From an uncultured Capnocytophaga sp. (lineage in GTDB: Bacteria > Bacteroidota > Bacteroidia > Flavobacteriales > Flavobacteriaceae), in assembly GCF_937936315.1 (NCBI RefSeq), contig NZ_CALGWU010000024.1:1-64000 (forward strand): a DNA stretch of 64,000 bases. The letters are read 5' to 3'. Numbering within the stretch: the first letter of the stretch is position 1; each line of letters opens with the position of its first letter. This document shows, in pieces, positions 17,039 through 25,918 of the stretch. A program made the translations under genes and the position numbers. The notes under the pieces are model-generated. The model saw nothing but the letters and a program-made list of their open reading frames with translations. It searched no databases and had not been told where the DNA came from.

Positions 17039-18685
17039 TCAGGGGTTAGTGATTTGCCAAGTTTCTTCAACTTCCCAATTGGCGCGGAGCTCTATTTCTT
17101 TAGGCAGATACCACACTCGCTCGGGTTGCCGATGTTCTAAGAAACTGCCGGTATCCCATTGGCGATTTTTGTTCTTATCTTCAATGAGCCGCAAGCGGAA
17201 TTTACCAGGGGTTACATTCTCGAACAGATATTCGGTTAGAGGTTTTTCGATATAAATTTCGCGGAGCACTTCCGTTGCCTTCTCATTGGTAAGTTGCAGT
17301 ATAAGTGGATATTGCAGAGTGTTTTCGGCAACGTTGAGATGCATTTTTAAGATAGCTACCTCTTCGAGCTTTTTAGTGCGCAGGGTTACTTTTAGGGTAT
17401 CGTTCGTATGCCCGAAAAAATCGGTGAGGGCATTAGGAAGGGCTTCAATGCGGTAAGTCTCGTCATTCTTTTTATCGAATGAGAGATAGAACTCCAAATT
17501 ATTAGGGTCTAAACGCGTTTTGAACGGAACTGCCACCGCTGTAGAGTCTTTGCCAGCGAAGACTTTCAGTTTAGAAGGGTCGGTTTTTACGATAGGAATA
17601 TTGCTCTTGAAGCCAAAATCCTTGTGCATAGGCAAGTCGCCCGAAAAGAGGTTTTCTACCTGCAAACTGTCGTTTTTCATCTCCTTTAAACGCACTTTAA
17701 ACGTATCGATTTTCTGTTGTTTGGCAATTGTAAATACCAAAGAATCTTTTTGTTTAGGCGTATACCAAAAGTTGAGTGTATCTTTCTTAGGATCTTTGGA
17801 GATGATGTATTTAAAATCGGGGGTTACGTGAGAGATAGGTTTGATTTTCACGCTATCGGTTTTGCCTTCAAAGCCAAATTGCACGCGGTTGCCAGCAACT
17901 TGTGTAGGGCGATGCGCCTTGTAAGGAGGTACTTCTTTGAACAAGCGTAATTTAGGGTAAAAACCTTGCGGATTGCCTTTCAAATCGGCAACGGTAATAG
18001 GTTCGTCCATAAAAGCAATTTTGTCGTCCTTAGGATTGAAGATATAATTAGGACTTTTTTCTTTGAGGGCAATGAGTTTGTATTTGCCCTCTTTGAGGTA
18101 TTCCAGCACAAAACTATCGAGGCTATCAAGGGTATTGGTTACATAAGTAGGTTGCGTTTTGTACACCAATGAGTCGTTATACTGCTCGTTGTAAGGATAG
18201 AGCATCACCGTTACGAAATTATCGGGTTTAGGAGCGATTGCATCGGCGATGTCGCCTTCATACCACAGTGAATCGAGGGTGCTACCAGTAGAAAATACGT
18301 ATTTGAAATCGGATATCGGGTTGCCCTCGTTGTAATCCTGAATGCTATTACCGAAGTTCAGCACGTAGGTGGTATTAGGTTTTAGCGTATCCACAATATT
18401 AATTTCCAACCATTTAGAAGCCGAAGTAGGCGAAATGATTGGAAAAGTTTTCATAGGAGGTGAAATAATGAGCTGCTTGCGAACATCTTTAGTTACCACA
18501 AACTCATCAAACTGCAAGCGTATTTTCTTTCCTTTGAATTCTACTGTTTCCGATTTAGGTACGGATTGCAAAAGCATAGGAGGGGTAATATCTTTGGGTC
18601 CACCAGTAGGTGAACCACGGCGAGCACATTGCCAAAGAGTAAGAGCAATAAGAAGAGAGAGAAGTATAGGCAAACGATGTTTCAT
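17039..18685 (-). CDS. Ig-like domain lipoprotein
   Basis: 548 residues from ATG 18685. A lipoprotein signal peptide ends at LTLWQC (Cys ~19). It is followed by SPTGGPKDITPPMLLQSVP, the opening of a bacterial SbsA-type Ig-like domain (Big_5) that runs to about residue 110 (YVLNFGNSIQDYNEGN). The rest is beta-rich, with GKFRLRLIEDKNKNRQWDTG near the end. It is a conserved Bacteroidota outer-membrane or periplasmic lipoprotein of unknown role. The frame is open to 18799 but a promoter (-7 box at 18711-18718) and the Lys/Leu-rich signal fix the start at 18685. Confidence 0.82.
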   Translation of the reverse strand: MKHRLPILLSLLIALTLWQCARRGSPTGGPKDITPPMLLQSVPKSETVEFKGKKIRLQFDEFVVTKDVRKQLIISPPMKTFPIISPTSASKWLEINIVDTLKPNTTYVLNFGNSIQDYNEGNPISDFKYVFSTGSTLDSLWYEGDIADAIAPKPDNFVTVMLYPYNEQYNDSLVYKTQPTYVTNTLDSLDSFVLEYLKEGKYKLIALKEKSPNYIFNPKDDKIAFMDEPITVADLKGNPQGFYPKLRLFKEVPPYKAHRPTQVAGNRVQFGFEGKTDSVKIKPISHVTPDFKYIISKDPKKDTLNFWYTPKQKDSLVFTIAKQQKIDTFKVRLKEMKNDSLQVENLFSGDLPMHKDFGFKSNIPIVKTDPSKLKVFAGKDSTAVAVPFKTRLDPNNLEFYLSFDKKNDETYRIEALPNALTDFFGHTNDTLKVTLRTKKLEEVAILKMHLNVAENTLQYPLILQLTNEKATEVLREIYIEKPLTEYLFENVTPGKFRLRLIEDKNKNRQWDTGSFLEHRQPERVWYLPKEIELRANWEVEETWQITNP

Positions 18686-18710
18686 AGCTAAGTTACGAAT
18701 TACTAATTTG

Positions 18711-18740
18711 CAAAAGTAATAAATAATGTGAATATGGCAA
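18711..18740 (-). promoter_or_regulatory. Promoter of the Ig-like lipoprotein gene
   Basis: Minus strand TTG (18740-18738), 19 bases, TACTTTTG (18718-18711), 26 bases before the ATG. Confidence 0.7.
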
Positions 18741-18798
18741 GATTTTTGCGGCTTTAATAACATAATCTTCCCGAAATCAATTAAATTAATATCATACA

Positions 18799-19716
18799 AT
18801 GAGACGAGTTATTTTATCACTTTCAGTTGTAGGACTGTTAGCCGCTTGTAACAATAAAGATTACTACGAGCAGGATATAGATCCTATCTATTTTGCTAAC
18901 AAGATTCACGAAGAAATCTTACCTATAGGAGGCACAGGAACTATAACTACCGATTATGAGTTCAAATATCGCGGGTTAGGCTTACTAGAAAATCAGAACA
19001 TCACGATTTCTGCCCCTTTTATTAGCACCCAACAGCTCGCATACGAAACTTCGTACGACGGCAGTTTCCCTAGAACAACACTCTACAAAGTAGGAGGAAC
19101 AACTGTAAGCACTACCACATACGACCAATACGTTGATAGAGGTAGTATAATGAAAAAGACAACAACAGAAGTAGGCAGAGAAAACTTTCCAACGGTAGAA
19201 GAATACGAGTACTACAATCGCAATACGCTTTCTAAATATACTTCAGAGGTAAAAACAACTACCAACACCACTGTTCACACAGAGAAGGAATACATTTGGA
19301 TGGGCAGCAACGAACTGAATGTCAAAACATCAGTATACACCCAAACGGGAGGTTCAATTAGCTCACCTACGGTTATTACTACCGATAAATATATAATCAA
19401 CTACAACGAAACAGTGAAAGAACACACCCACACCGAAAATGGCCAAACAGTAACTATTAGCTATACTTACGACAACAAAACTAACCCTCGTTACTTGCAG
19501 TTTTCACACAGAATGACCCACCCAGAGTTTTTCTTACAAGAAGGATACAACCGCAATAATATCACTAAAAAAACAGTGAAATACTCACATGTTTCAGGAC
19601 AAGATTACGAAGAAGAAACTGCTTATGAGTATTTTAAAAACGAATATCCACTAAAAGCCATAATAAAGCGCAATGGCACAGTAGTAGGAAGCAAGGAATT
19701 TACTTATATTAAATAA
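18799..19716 (+). CDS. Lipoprotein of unknown function
   Basis: 305 residues with a lipoprotein signal peptide and lipobox LLAAC (Cys ~17). The mature part is polar, rich in Thr, Tyr and Lys, with recurring beta-strand patterns such as YEYYNRNTLSKY, SYTYDNKTNPRYLQF and YEYFKNEYPLKAI. These resemble the YD/RHS-like text of Bacteroidota lipoproteins. The lipoprotein at 43565-44335 has the same style. I do not recognise a family. Surface or periplasmic location is inferred. It ends at a strong bidirectional terminator. Confidence 0.72.
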   Translation: MRRVILSLSVVGLLAACNNKDYYEQDIDPIYFANKIHEEILPIGGTGTITTDYEFKYRGLGLLENQNITISAPFISTQQLAYETSYDGSFPRTTLYKVGGTTVSTTTYDQYVDRGSIMKKTTTEVGRENFPTVEEYEYYNRNTLSKYTSEVKTTTNTTVHTEKEYIWMGSNELNVKTSVYTQTGGSISSPTVITTDKYIINYNETVKEHTHTENGQTVTISYTYDNKTNPRYLQFSHRMTHPEFFLQEGYNRNNITKKTVKYSHVSGQDYEEETAYEYFKNEYPLKAIIKRNGTVVGSKEFTYIK

Positions 19717-19734
19717 GAGCCAAGAAGTAATAAA

Positions 19735-19775
19735 AACGTCAAAGGTCATAGTGTTATGCTATGACCTTTGGCGTT
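19735..19775. terminator. Bidirectional terminator
   Basis: Arms at 19735-19751 and 19759-19775 pair with one mismatch (core CAAAGGTCATAG with CTATGACCTTTG), flanked by A and T runs on both sides. It lies between convergent genes and can serve both strands. The loop-side motif CTATGACCTTT recurs in the hairpin at 52090-52155. Confidence 0.88.
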
Positions 19776-19797
19776 TTTAGGGTTCGTACTAACTAAA

Positions 19798-20478
19798 TTA
19801 GACTACTACAATTTGTCCTACGCCTAAAAGTATGAGTTCTTTGCCTTTGGCTTTGAAACTGCGTACAGCGGCATCTTTATCTATTTTGATGTGCTGCATA
19901 GTGTTGTAGTGGCATCCTAATACTTTGTTACACTTCACGAAATCGGAAGCCATAATAGCATCTTCTACGTCCATAGTGAAGTTACCACCTATAGGCAATA
20001 CAGCTAAATCTAACTTGTAACGCACTGGGATAAGTTGCATATCAAAGTGCAAAGCGGTACTTCCTGCAATATAAATGGTCTTATCGGCAGTTTTGATTAC
20101 GAATCCGCAAGCAGATCCCCCATCACTACCATTCTCGAAAGTAGAAGAGTGTAGAGCTGAGACCATTTTCACTGAACCAAAAGGGAAATTGAAAGTACCC
20201 CCTAAATCCATAGGGTGGCTATTTTCGATACCGAGGTTGAAAAAGTATCTAGCGATCTCAAAATTAGAGATGATTTGGGCTTTGGTGCGTTTGGCAATTC
20301 TCTCTACATCCCAAGTATGATCTTGCCCTGCAGTAGTAACAAGGATATAATCAGCTTTTATTTGATTGACATCTATATCACTTGCCAAAGGGTTTTCTGA
20401 AATAAAAGGATCGACAAGCAAGTGTATTTCACCTATTTTTATCCCTATACACGCGTGTCCATAAAAAGTAACTTCCAT
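19798..20478 (-). CDS. UPF0173 metallo-beta-lactamase-fold protein with degenerate metal site
   Basis: 226 residues spanning the whole UPF0173 fold, opening VTFYGHACIGI. Family members normally carry HxHxDH after the third strand; here the segment reads LVTTAGQDHTWD, so the first two histidines are Thr and Gly. The usual GDT motif is AGST, losing the bridging Asp. Later histidines (HPMDLGG, ALHSS, GCHYNT) remain. The fold is probably intact but hydrolase activity is doubtful. It converges with the lipoprotein gene at 18799 and lies just downstream of menA. Confidence 0.82.
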   Translation of the reverse strand: MEVTFYGHACIGIKIGEIHLLVDPFISENPLASDIDVNQIKADYILVTTAGQDHTWDVERIAKRTKAQIISNFEIARYFFNLGIENSHPMDLGGTFNFPFGSVKMVSALHSSTFENGSDGGSACGFVIKTADKTIYIAGSTALHFDMQLIPVRYKLDLAVLPIGGNFTMDVEDAIMASDFVKCNKVLGCHYNTMQHIKIDKDAAVRSFKAKGKELILLGVGQIVVV

Positions 20479-20514
20479 AGTAATTTGATAAATTTTAAGT
20501 ATGAGTATTTTTGT

Positions 20515-21426
20515 TTATTTACTAATATATATTCCTATAAAAAACAGTAGTGAGAGTAAAAAGGTGCTCAAAGCAACTACTTTTAATTCTTTGTCTAAAA
20601 GCTGAAGGTTGTTGTTTTGTTTTACCGAAATCAAATGTACCACTAATGGAATGAATGCTATGAGATAAAGCAGTTCCCAACGCATTTGGAGGCGCATTAC
20701 TGAAAAAGTGAGTAAAGCAAGCATTGCTAATACCACCAAATAGTAGTGGTAGTACTTAGCAAGCAAAATTCCCATTTTCACTACCAAAGTGTGTTTGCCC
20801 GAACGCTGGTCGTTCTCGTAGTCGCGCATATTATTGAGGTTCAGCACTGCTACACTTAGCAATCCTATAGAGATTGCAGGCAAGAAAGTAATCCACTGGA
20901 GGTTTTGTGAGTAAAGAAACTCACTACCTACCACACTCACCAATCCAAAGAATACGAACACAAAAAGGTCGCCTAAGCCGCGATAACCATAAGCTGAACT
21001 GCCTACAGTATATTTGATAGCTGCTGCTACACACAACAATCCTAACACAAAAAATATCGCTAAATAGAGTAGGTTTTCCGAACCAAAAGCTAAGTAGATA
21101 AGTATTAATGCTGAAAGTATAGAGAGTCCAGCAGTGATGAGTACTACCCGCTTGAGCTGAGAGCGACTTATCGCTCCGCTTTGCAAAGCGCGCTGAGGGC
21201 CTAAACGATGTTCATTATCAGTACCTTTTACGCCATCGCCATAGTCGTTAGCAAAGTTAGAAAGCACTTGGAAGAATATAGTAGTAAGCAAAGCCCAAGC
21301 GAATATTTGCCAGCTAAAAGCCGAAGGGTCATTGCGATATGCCAAAGCACTACCAGTGATAATACCTGCTACCGAAAGGGGCAAGGTGCGGAGTCGTGCA
21401 GCTTTGATAAGTGTAATTGCTTTCAT
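20515..21426 (-). CDS. menA: 1,4-dihydroxy-2-naphthoate polyprenyltransferase
   Basis: 303 residues, about eight membrane helices. It attaches the polyprenyl chain to 1,4-dihydroxy-2-naphthoate in menaquinone synthesis at the inner membrane. The first Asp-rich motif is NFANDYGDGVKGTD (residues ~60-75) and the second is NNMRDYENDQRSGKHTL. The length is typical. It has its own promoter and is followed after 36 bases by the UPF0173-like gene on the same strand. No other men genes are nearby. Confidence 0.93.
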   Translation of the reverse strand: MKAITLIKAARLRTLPLSVAGIITGSALAYRNDPSAFSWQIFAWALLTTIFFQVLSNFANDYGDGVKGTDNEHRLGPQRALQSGAISRSQLKRVVLITAGLSILSALILIYLAFGSENLLYLAIFFVLGLLCVAAAIKYTVGSSAYGYRGLGDLFVFVFFGLVSVVGSEFLYSQNLQWITFLPAISIGLLSVAVLNLNNMRDYENDQRSGKHTLVVKMGILLAKYYHYYLVVLAMLALLTFSVMRLQMRWELLYLIAFIPLVVHLISVKQNNNLQLLDKELKVVALSTFLLSLLFFIGIYISK

Positions 21427-21434
21427 TTAAGGAA

Positions 21435-21465
21435 CAAAAGTATAAATAATTCGCCAATTAGCAAA
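21435..21465 (-). promoter_or_regulatory. Promoter of menA
   Basis: Minus strand TTTG (21465-21462), 19 bases, TACTTTTG (21442-21435), 8 bases before the menA ATG, leaving almost no leader. Confidence 0.75.
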
Positions 21466-21504
21466 TTTGTAGCTATGATAATTAACAATTTTAACAAAAA
21501 ACGG

Positions 21505-22140
21505 CTATTTTAAGTAAGTAGGCTCAAAATAAGCAATATCTTCAAAGTCCTGAGCGTTGTATTTTGCTATTGCAAAAGGGAGCATATCTTTAGCTTGAGG
21601 GAAGGCATCGGGGATAAAAACGGCATTAGGATGCTTACAAATAGCAGCAAATTTATTACTTCCATCGCCTAAGAAAGTTACTTTGCCTTTGTTTAATTCA
21701 TCTTGATAGCTATATTCATCGAGGATTTTGGCTTCGGTGGGGGTTACAAACTCATATTGGCTGTTAAATACCGCACTATACACTTCCATACGGCGGGCAT
21801 CGAGCATTGGTATAATGCAATCGGCTTTGGCTTGATGAGCGAGAATTTGGAGGGTAGGAATCGCAATAAGGGGTTTGCCTAAGGCGAAACAGAGTCCTTT
21901 AGCGGTGGCAATCCCTATTCGCAAACCGGTATACGAACCTGCTCCAGCACTTACTGCTATAGCATCTAAGGCAGTGAGGGGCAATGATGCTTGTTGCATC
22001 ACAGCTTCTATAAAGAGATGTAAATTTTCAGAGTGAGTGAATTTTCCAGCATTCTCGGACTTTTCAGCGAGAATGTGATTATCTTTTGACAAGGCTACGG
22101 AACAATTGAGTCCTGAGGTTTCTATATGGAGTATGGTCAT
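21505..22140 (-). CDS. tsaB: tRNA threonylcarbamoyladenosine biosynthesis protein TsaB
   Basis: 211 residues of the ASKHA fold. The N-terminal motif ILHIETSGLNCSVALS and SAGAGSYTGLRIGIATAKGL are diagnostic. TsaB dimerises with TsaD in the complex that makes t6A37 on tRNAs reading ANN codons. It is the last gene of a minus-strand run (aldolase, unknown, rsmI, tsaB), 48 bases after rsmI. Confidence 0.92.
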   Translation of the reverse strand: MTILHIETSGLNCSVALSKDNHILAEKSENAGKFTHSENLHLFIEAVMQQASLPLTALDAIAVSAGAGSYTGLRIGIATAKGLCFALGKPLIAIPTLQILAHQAKADCIIPMLDARRMEVYSAVFNSQYEFVTPTEAKILDEYSYQDELNKGKVTFLGDGSNKFAAICKHPNAVFIPDAFPQAKDMLPFAIAKYNAQDFEDIAYFEPTYLK

Positions 22141-22188
22141 TTTGTTCAGGGGATAGGGTACAGGAATAGGTTTCAGGGGGGTAGTGGG

Positions 22189-22860
22189 TTATTTATTACC
22201 TGAAACAATCATCACTATTTCTCCTTTTACGTTCTTATCTTTATAAAAATCCAATAATTCTTGGAGGGTACCCCGTTGGGTTTCCTCGTGGAGTTTGGTG
22301 AGTTCACGTGATAGACTTGCAGGGCGATCGGATCCGAAAGTAGTGATAAAATCGGTGAGAGTTTTGAGGAGCTTGTGAGGAGAAACGTAAAAAATCATTG
22401 TTTTGGTTTCGGTGGCAAGCTGAGAGAGGCGCGTTTGTCGCCCTTTTTTATCGGGTAAAAATCCTTCGAAAGTAAATCGGTCGTTAGGTAATCCGCTATT
22501 TACTAAAGCGGGTACAAAAGCTGTAGCCCCTGGCAAGCATTCCACAGCAACTCCCTCGGCAATACAAGCGCGAGTGAGCAGGAAACCAGGATCGGAAATG
22601 GCAGGCGTACCGGCATCGGTGATAAGCGCGATGGTTGTTCCGCCTTTGATGCGTTGCACCCAGCTGTCTACCACCTTGTGTTCGTTGAACAGGTGGTAGC
22701 TTTGCATCGGGGTGTGAATATCGTAGTGTTTGAGGAGCTTACTGCTGGTGCGAGTATCTTCGGCTAAGATGATATCCACCTCTTTGAGTAGCTTAAGGGC
22801 GCGCAGTGTTATATCCTCTAAATTTCCAATAGGGGTAGGAATCAAATAGAGTTTACTCAT
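22189..22860 (-). CDS. rsmI: 16S rRNA (cytidine-1402-2'-O)-methyltransferase
   Basis: 223 residues with the RsmI signature LYLIPTPIGNLEDITLRAL at the N-terminus, DTRTSSKLLKHY, and the SAM-binding segment ITDAGTPAISDPGF. It methylates the 2'-O of C1402 in the decoding centre. The ATG overlaps the stop of the upstream gene by one base (TAATG), so translation is coupled. It is shorter than E. coli RsmI by the C-terminal extension, as usual in Bacteroidota. Confidence 0.94.
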   Translation of the reverse strand: MSKLYLIPTPIGNLEDITLRALKLLKEVDIILAEDTRTSSKLLKHYDIHTPMQSYHLFNEHKVVDSWVQRIKGGTTIALITDAGTPAISDPGFLLTRACIAEGVAVECLPGATAFVPALVNSGLPNDRFTFEGFLPDKKGRQTRLSQLATETKTMIFYVSPHKLLKTLTDFITTFGSDRPASLSRELTKLHEETQRGTLQELLDFYKDKNVKGEIVMIVSGNK

Positions 22861-23867
22861 TAGACTTCAAAACGTTTGAGAAGGAGGTCGAGGAATCGTT
22901 GTTCATATTCTTCTTTACCTTTCCAATAGTTGTAAGTAGGTTTTACTTCTTGCTCGATATAAATTACAGCATCTTGCATAGAATGGAGGTCGGCTATGTG
23001 TTTTACTACTTTGTTGTACTCACTTTCACTACCAAAGAAAAGTTTTTGTACAAAAGCCAATTTATCATTCAAGCCTATTTGAGCAGTTTTGCCGAATTTA
23101 TCGTTAAGAGACTGCACGGGTTTCACTTCGTGGGTAGTATCTTTCTTATCAAAAACAGTGTTTTTGCTTTGAGAAATAAACTCTTCTAAGGAAGGTGTTT
23201 GTTTGAGAATGCGTTCCTCATCGGTATACTCAGGTTGCTGGATAAAGTCGGCAAGCTGTTTGATTGCAGATTTCGAGAGTTTAGACTCATCTATTTCAGG
23301 TTGTTCAATCTCAGGCTGTTCAATTTCAAATGTTACTGCTGCCGCTTCTTCGGGGGTAGGTTTTTCTACTACCTCTGCTTTTTCTACAGGTTCAGCAACT
23401 TCATTAGTTTTTGAACGATTTACAGATACTGCCCAATTAGGTTCTGAATATTGTTCTTCTTGTAAAATATGTTTGGCAACGGGTTTCTCAGCAGGTGCTG
23501 GTTTTTCTTCTTTTGCGATAGGCGCTGGTTCCATTGCCACAAAGGTAGCTGGTTCCTCTTTTGGAGTTTCTTTAGCGGCTGTTTTAGGAGCAGTGATAGG
23601 TTGCACTTCAGATGCTTCTACTTCGATATCAAAAAGATCTTCTTGACGATTATCATCAATAAAATCGGATACCTTACGCATAGTTCGGTACATACGATCT
23701 TCTGAAGCTCCAAGTGTTTGGTAATATTTTTCCACAAAAGTGAGAATGGTAATTTTCTCGGTGATTTTGTGCGCTTGTTTATTCAGTTGAGCAAGGTTCC
23801 ACTCTCCTTCGTTAGCGAGAATTTCGGTAGCTAAGGTAATGAGGTCGTGTTCTAATGCTTCTTTCAT
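22860..23867 (-). CDS. Conserved Bacteroidota protein of unknown function
   Basis: 335 residues, no signal peptide, no membrane helix. The N-terminal ~85 residues are helical (EILANEGEWNLAQLNKQAHK). The middle ~150 residues are an acidic Pro/Glu/Ala-rich linker with the small repeat IEQPEIEQPEI. The C-terminal ~80 residues (IGLNDKLAFVQKLFFGSESE, then YNYWKGKEEYEQRFLDLLLK) form the conserved part seen in other Bacteroidota proteins. I do not know its function. It is translationally coupled to rsmI and 26 bases after the aldolase gene. Confidence 0.75.
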   Translation of the reverse strand: MKEALEHDLITLATEILANEGEWNLAQLNKQAHKITEKITILTFVEKYYQTLGASEDRMYRTMRKVSDFIDDNRQEDLFDIEVEASEVQPITAPKTAAKETPKEEPATFVAMEPAPIAKEEKPAPAEKPVAKHILQEEQYSEPNWAVSVNRSKTNEVAEPVEKAEVVEKPTPEEAAAVTFEIEQPEIEQPEIDESKLSKSAIKQLADFIQQPEYTDEERILKQTPSLEEFISQSKNTVFDKKDTTHEVKPVQSLNDKFGKTAQIGLNDKLAFVQKLFFGSESEYNKVVKHIADLHSMQDAVIYIEQEVKPTYNYWKGKEEYEQRFLDLLLKRFEV

Positions 23868-23893
23868 TTGTTACAAATTTTAGTTCTTTTTTA

Positions 23894-24784
23894 TTACTTA
23901 ATTGAGGCTTCGTAAATACCTTCTACGGTATGAGCCAGAGCGTTGTTGAACTGTTCATCGGTTTGTGTTGCGGAGAGTCCTTCGGTAAGGGCGCGAGAGA
24001 AACTAGCAATTACACCTTTGTTTTCAGCGAGAATGGCATTGGCTTTCTCACGTGGATATCCTCCTGAAAGAGCTACCACACGCACTACACGAGGATGCTG
24101 AGTAAATTCTTTGTACAGGTTGTTGATTGTAGGCAGAGAGAGTTTGAGCATCACATTGTCAGTAGTAGGTAGGGCGTCTAAGTGTTTTCTAATTTCATCA
24201 CGCAGAATGGCCTCGGCGGGAGATTTATCGGGGATATTGATATCGACTTCGGGTTCTATGATAGGCACCAATCCTGCGGCTATAATCTGTTTAGCTACCT
24301 CAAATTGTTGCTGAACTACTCTTGCAATGCCTTTAGGAGAAGCTTTTTTAACCACTGAACGCATTTTAGTACCAAAAATATGTCGTTCGTTAGCGCGAGA
24401 TAATAGTTCTGCAAGTCCGTCGATGGGTTTCATCAGTTGTACTCCGTCGTTATCGAGGGGTTCTAAGCCTTTATCTACTTTTAGGAAAGGTACTACGTGT
24501 TTTTCATCCCAAAGATAATCGGCGGTGTATTTACCATCGATTTGTCTGTCCATAGTTTGTTCAAACAAGATAGCGCCTATAATTTTATTGTGAGAAAAAG
24601 CGGGACTTTTGATAATGCGGGTGCGCATTTGATGAATGAGGTCGAACATTTGTTCCTCGTTGCTGTATTGATCTTCAGTTATCCCATAGAGTTTGAGGGC
24701 TTTAGGGGTACTTCCTCCACTTTGGTCAAGAGCTGCAATAAAGCCCTTGCTATTTTTCATTTGTTCAAATTGTTCTTTATTCAT
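23894..24784 (-). CDS. fda: Class I fructose-bisphosphate aldolase
   Basis: 296 residues. It cleaves fructose 1,6-bisphosphate to glyceraldehyde 3-phosphate and dihydroxyacetone phosphate through a Schiff base, without metal. The start GFIAALDQSGGSTPKALKLYG is the class I family hallmark, VPIIEPEVDI contributes the active-site Glu residues, and MLKLSLPT carries the candidate Schiff-base Lys. It heads a minus-strand run into the unknown gene, rsmI and tsaB. An exact -7 box lies 28 bases upstream. Confidence 0.93.
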   Translation of the reverse strand: MNKEQFEQMKNSKGFIAALDQSGGSTPKALKLYGITEDQYSNEEQMFDLIHQMRTRIIKSPAFSHNKIIGAILFEQTMDRQIDGKYTADYLWDEKHVVPFLKVDKGLEPLDNDGVQLMKPIDGLAELLSRANERHIFGTKMRSVVKKASPKGIARVVQQQFEVAKQIIAAGLVPIIEPEVDINIPDKSPAEAILRDEIRKHLDALPTTDNVMLKLSLPTINNLYKEFTQHPRVVRVVALSGGYPREKANAILAENKGVIASFSRALTEGLSATQTDEQFNNALAHTVEGIYEASIK

Positions 24785-24811
24785 TGCTATTAAGTTTTAA
24801 AGAATATGCTA

Positions 24812-24819
24812 CAAAGGTA
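24812..24819 (-). promoter_or_regulatory. Probable -7 element for the aldolase gene
   Basis: TACCTTTG on the minus strand fits TAnnTTTG. No clear TTTG lies at 19-20 bases; the upstream side is an A/T run. Confidence 0.55.
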
Positions 24820-24947
24820 CAACTTATTTTGAAATAAAAAAAAATTAATCCAGCAACTTGTTTTAAAATGCCTACCCCGTTCCCCTCCCGAAAGGAAGGG
24901 ACAAGCCGCAAAAGCGACTTTTTTGGTGAGATATATTTGATATTTGT

Positions 24948-24972
24948 TAGGGGCGTTTACAAAACGCCCCTA
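24948..24972. repeat. GGGGCG palindrome in the aldolase-SOD spacer
   Basis: TAGGGGCGTTT and AAACGCCCCTA are perfect 11-base arms around ACA. It is a relative of the palindromes at 17003 and 44464. The rest of this 283-base spacer holds the ACTTTGGCAAAGGT repeat (25002-25050) and no gene. Confidence 0.85.
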
Positions 24973-25001
24973 CATAAAGCGATTGATTTTCAAGACAATC
25001 A

Positions 25002-25050
25002 ACTTTGGCAAAGGTCGTAGCACGACGAGCTATTAAAACTTTGACAAAAG
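25002..25050. repeat. ACTTTG/CAAAGT intergenic repeat, imperfect copy
   Basis: ACTTTGGCAAAGGT and ACTTTGACAAAAGT flank a 20-odd base core containing GTAGCACGACGAGC. It belongs with copies at 40146, 44393, 52090 and 53898. Confidence 0.55.
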
Positions 25051-25067
25051 TGATTAGATGACTTGCC

Positions 25068-25859
25068 TTAGGGTTTAGTGGCTATTGCTTTTTGATAGAG
25101 TTGTTCGGCTACATCCCAATCGATTACGTTGAAAAAGTTGTTGATGTAATCGCCGCGGCGGTTTTGGTATTTCAAGTAATAAGCGTGTTCCCATACATCC
25201 ATTGCTAATACAGGAATACCTGATACACCTAAGCCTGGCATCAATGGGTTATCTTGATTGGCAGTGCTCACGACTTGCAATTTACCATTATTGACTACTA
25301 ACCAAGCCCAACCAGAACCAAAACGTTTAGCTCCTGCCTCGGCAAAGGCTTTTTTGAAGTTATCAAAGCTGCCAAAATCGCGGTCGATAGCAGCTGCTAA
25401 GGCTCCTTTAGGGTTTCCACCACTGGGTGACATCCCTGCAAAATACATATTGTGATTGTAGTAACCACCGGCATTGTTGCGCAAGGTTGCATTGTTCATA
25501 TCAAGCGTGCGAAGGAGTTCCTCAATGCTCATTTTCGCTTGAGGAGTACCTGCTACCGCCTTGTTGAGGTTGTTCAGATAAGCGACATAGTGTTTAGAGA
25601 AATGGATGAACATTGTTTCCTCATCGATATATTCTTCTAAATCGAAATATTTGTACTTTAGAGGCACAATAGCAAAAGCACCTGCTTCGGCTTTTACATC
25701 TTTAGGGTCACCGTAGTTAGAGCCTCTTTGGACATCTATGACGGTCTCTTCTTGTGCTTTTTTAGTTTTTGTTTTTTTCTTCTGAGCGTAAAGGTCACCA
25801 GAAGTGAAGGCTGTAGCCAAAGCTACGGCGCTGAGTGTGATTGCATTTTTTAGTTTCAT
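25068..25859 (-). CDS. Exported superoxide dismutase (Mn/Fe family)
   Basis: 263 residues. An N-terminal signal peptide (ALATAFTSGDLYAQ) and a Lys-rich linker precede the SOD core. Metal ligands are H in MFIHFSKHY, H in GGYYNHNMYF, and D and H in AMDVWEHAYYLKY. STANQDNPLM carries the Gln typical of Mn enzymes, so Mn or cambialistic use is more likely than strict Fe. It converts superoxide to H2O2 outside the cytoplasm, which is unusual for this family but known in Bacteroidota. The GH2 gene lies 60 bases upstream on the same strand. Confidence 0.92.
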   Translation of the reverse strand: MKLKNAITLSAVALATAFTSGDLYAQKKKTKTKKAQEETVIDVQRGSNYGDPKDVKAEAGAFAIVPLKYKYFDLEEYIDEETMFIHFSKHYVAYLNNLNKAVAGTPQAKMSIEELLRTLDMNNATLRNNAGGYYNHNMYFAGMSPSGGNPKGALAAAIDRDFGSFDNFKKAFAEAGAKRFGSGWAWLVVNNGKLQVVSTANQDNPLMPGLGVSGIPVLAMDVWEHAYYLKYQNRRGDYINNFFNVIDWDVAEQLYQKAIATKP

Positions 25860-25918
25860 ATAGTGATTATTTGATAAAATACTTAATATTTATGCAGGCT
25901 TTAAGAAAACTTATTTTA

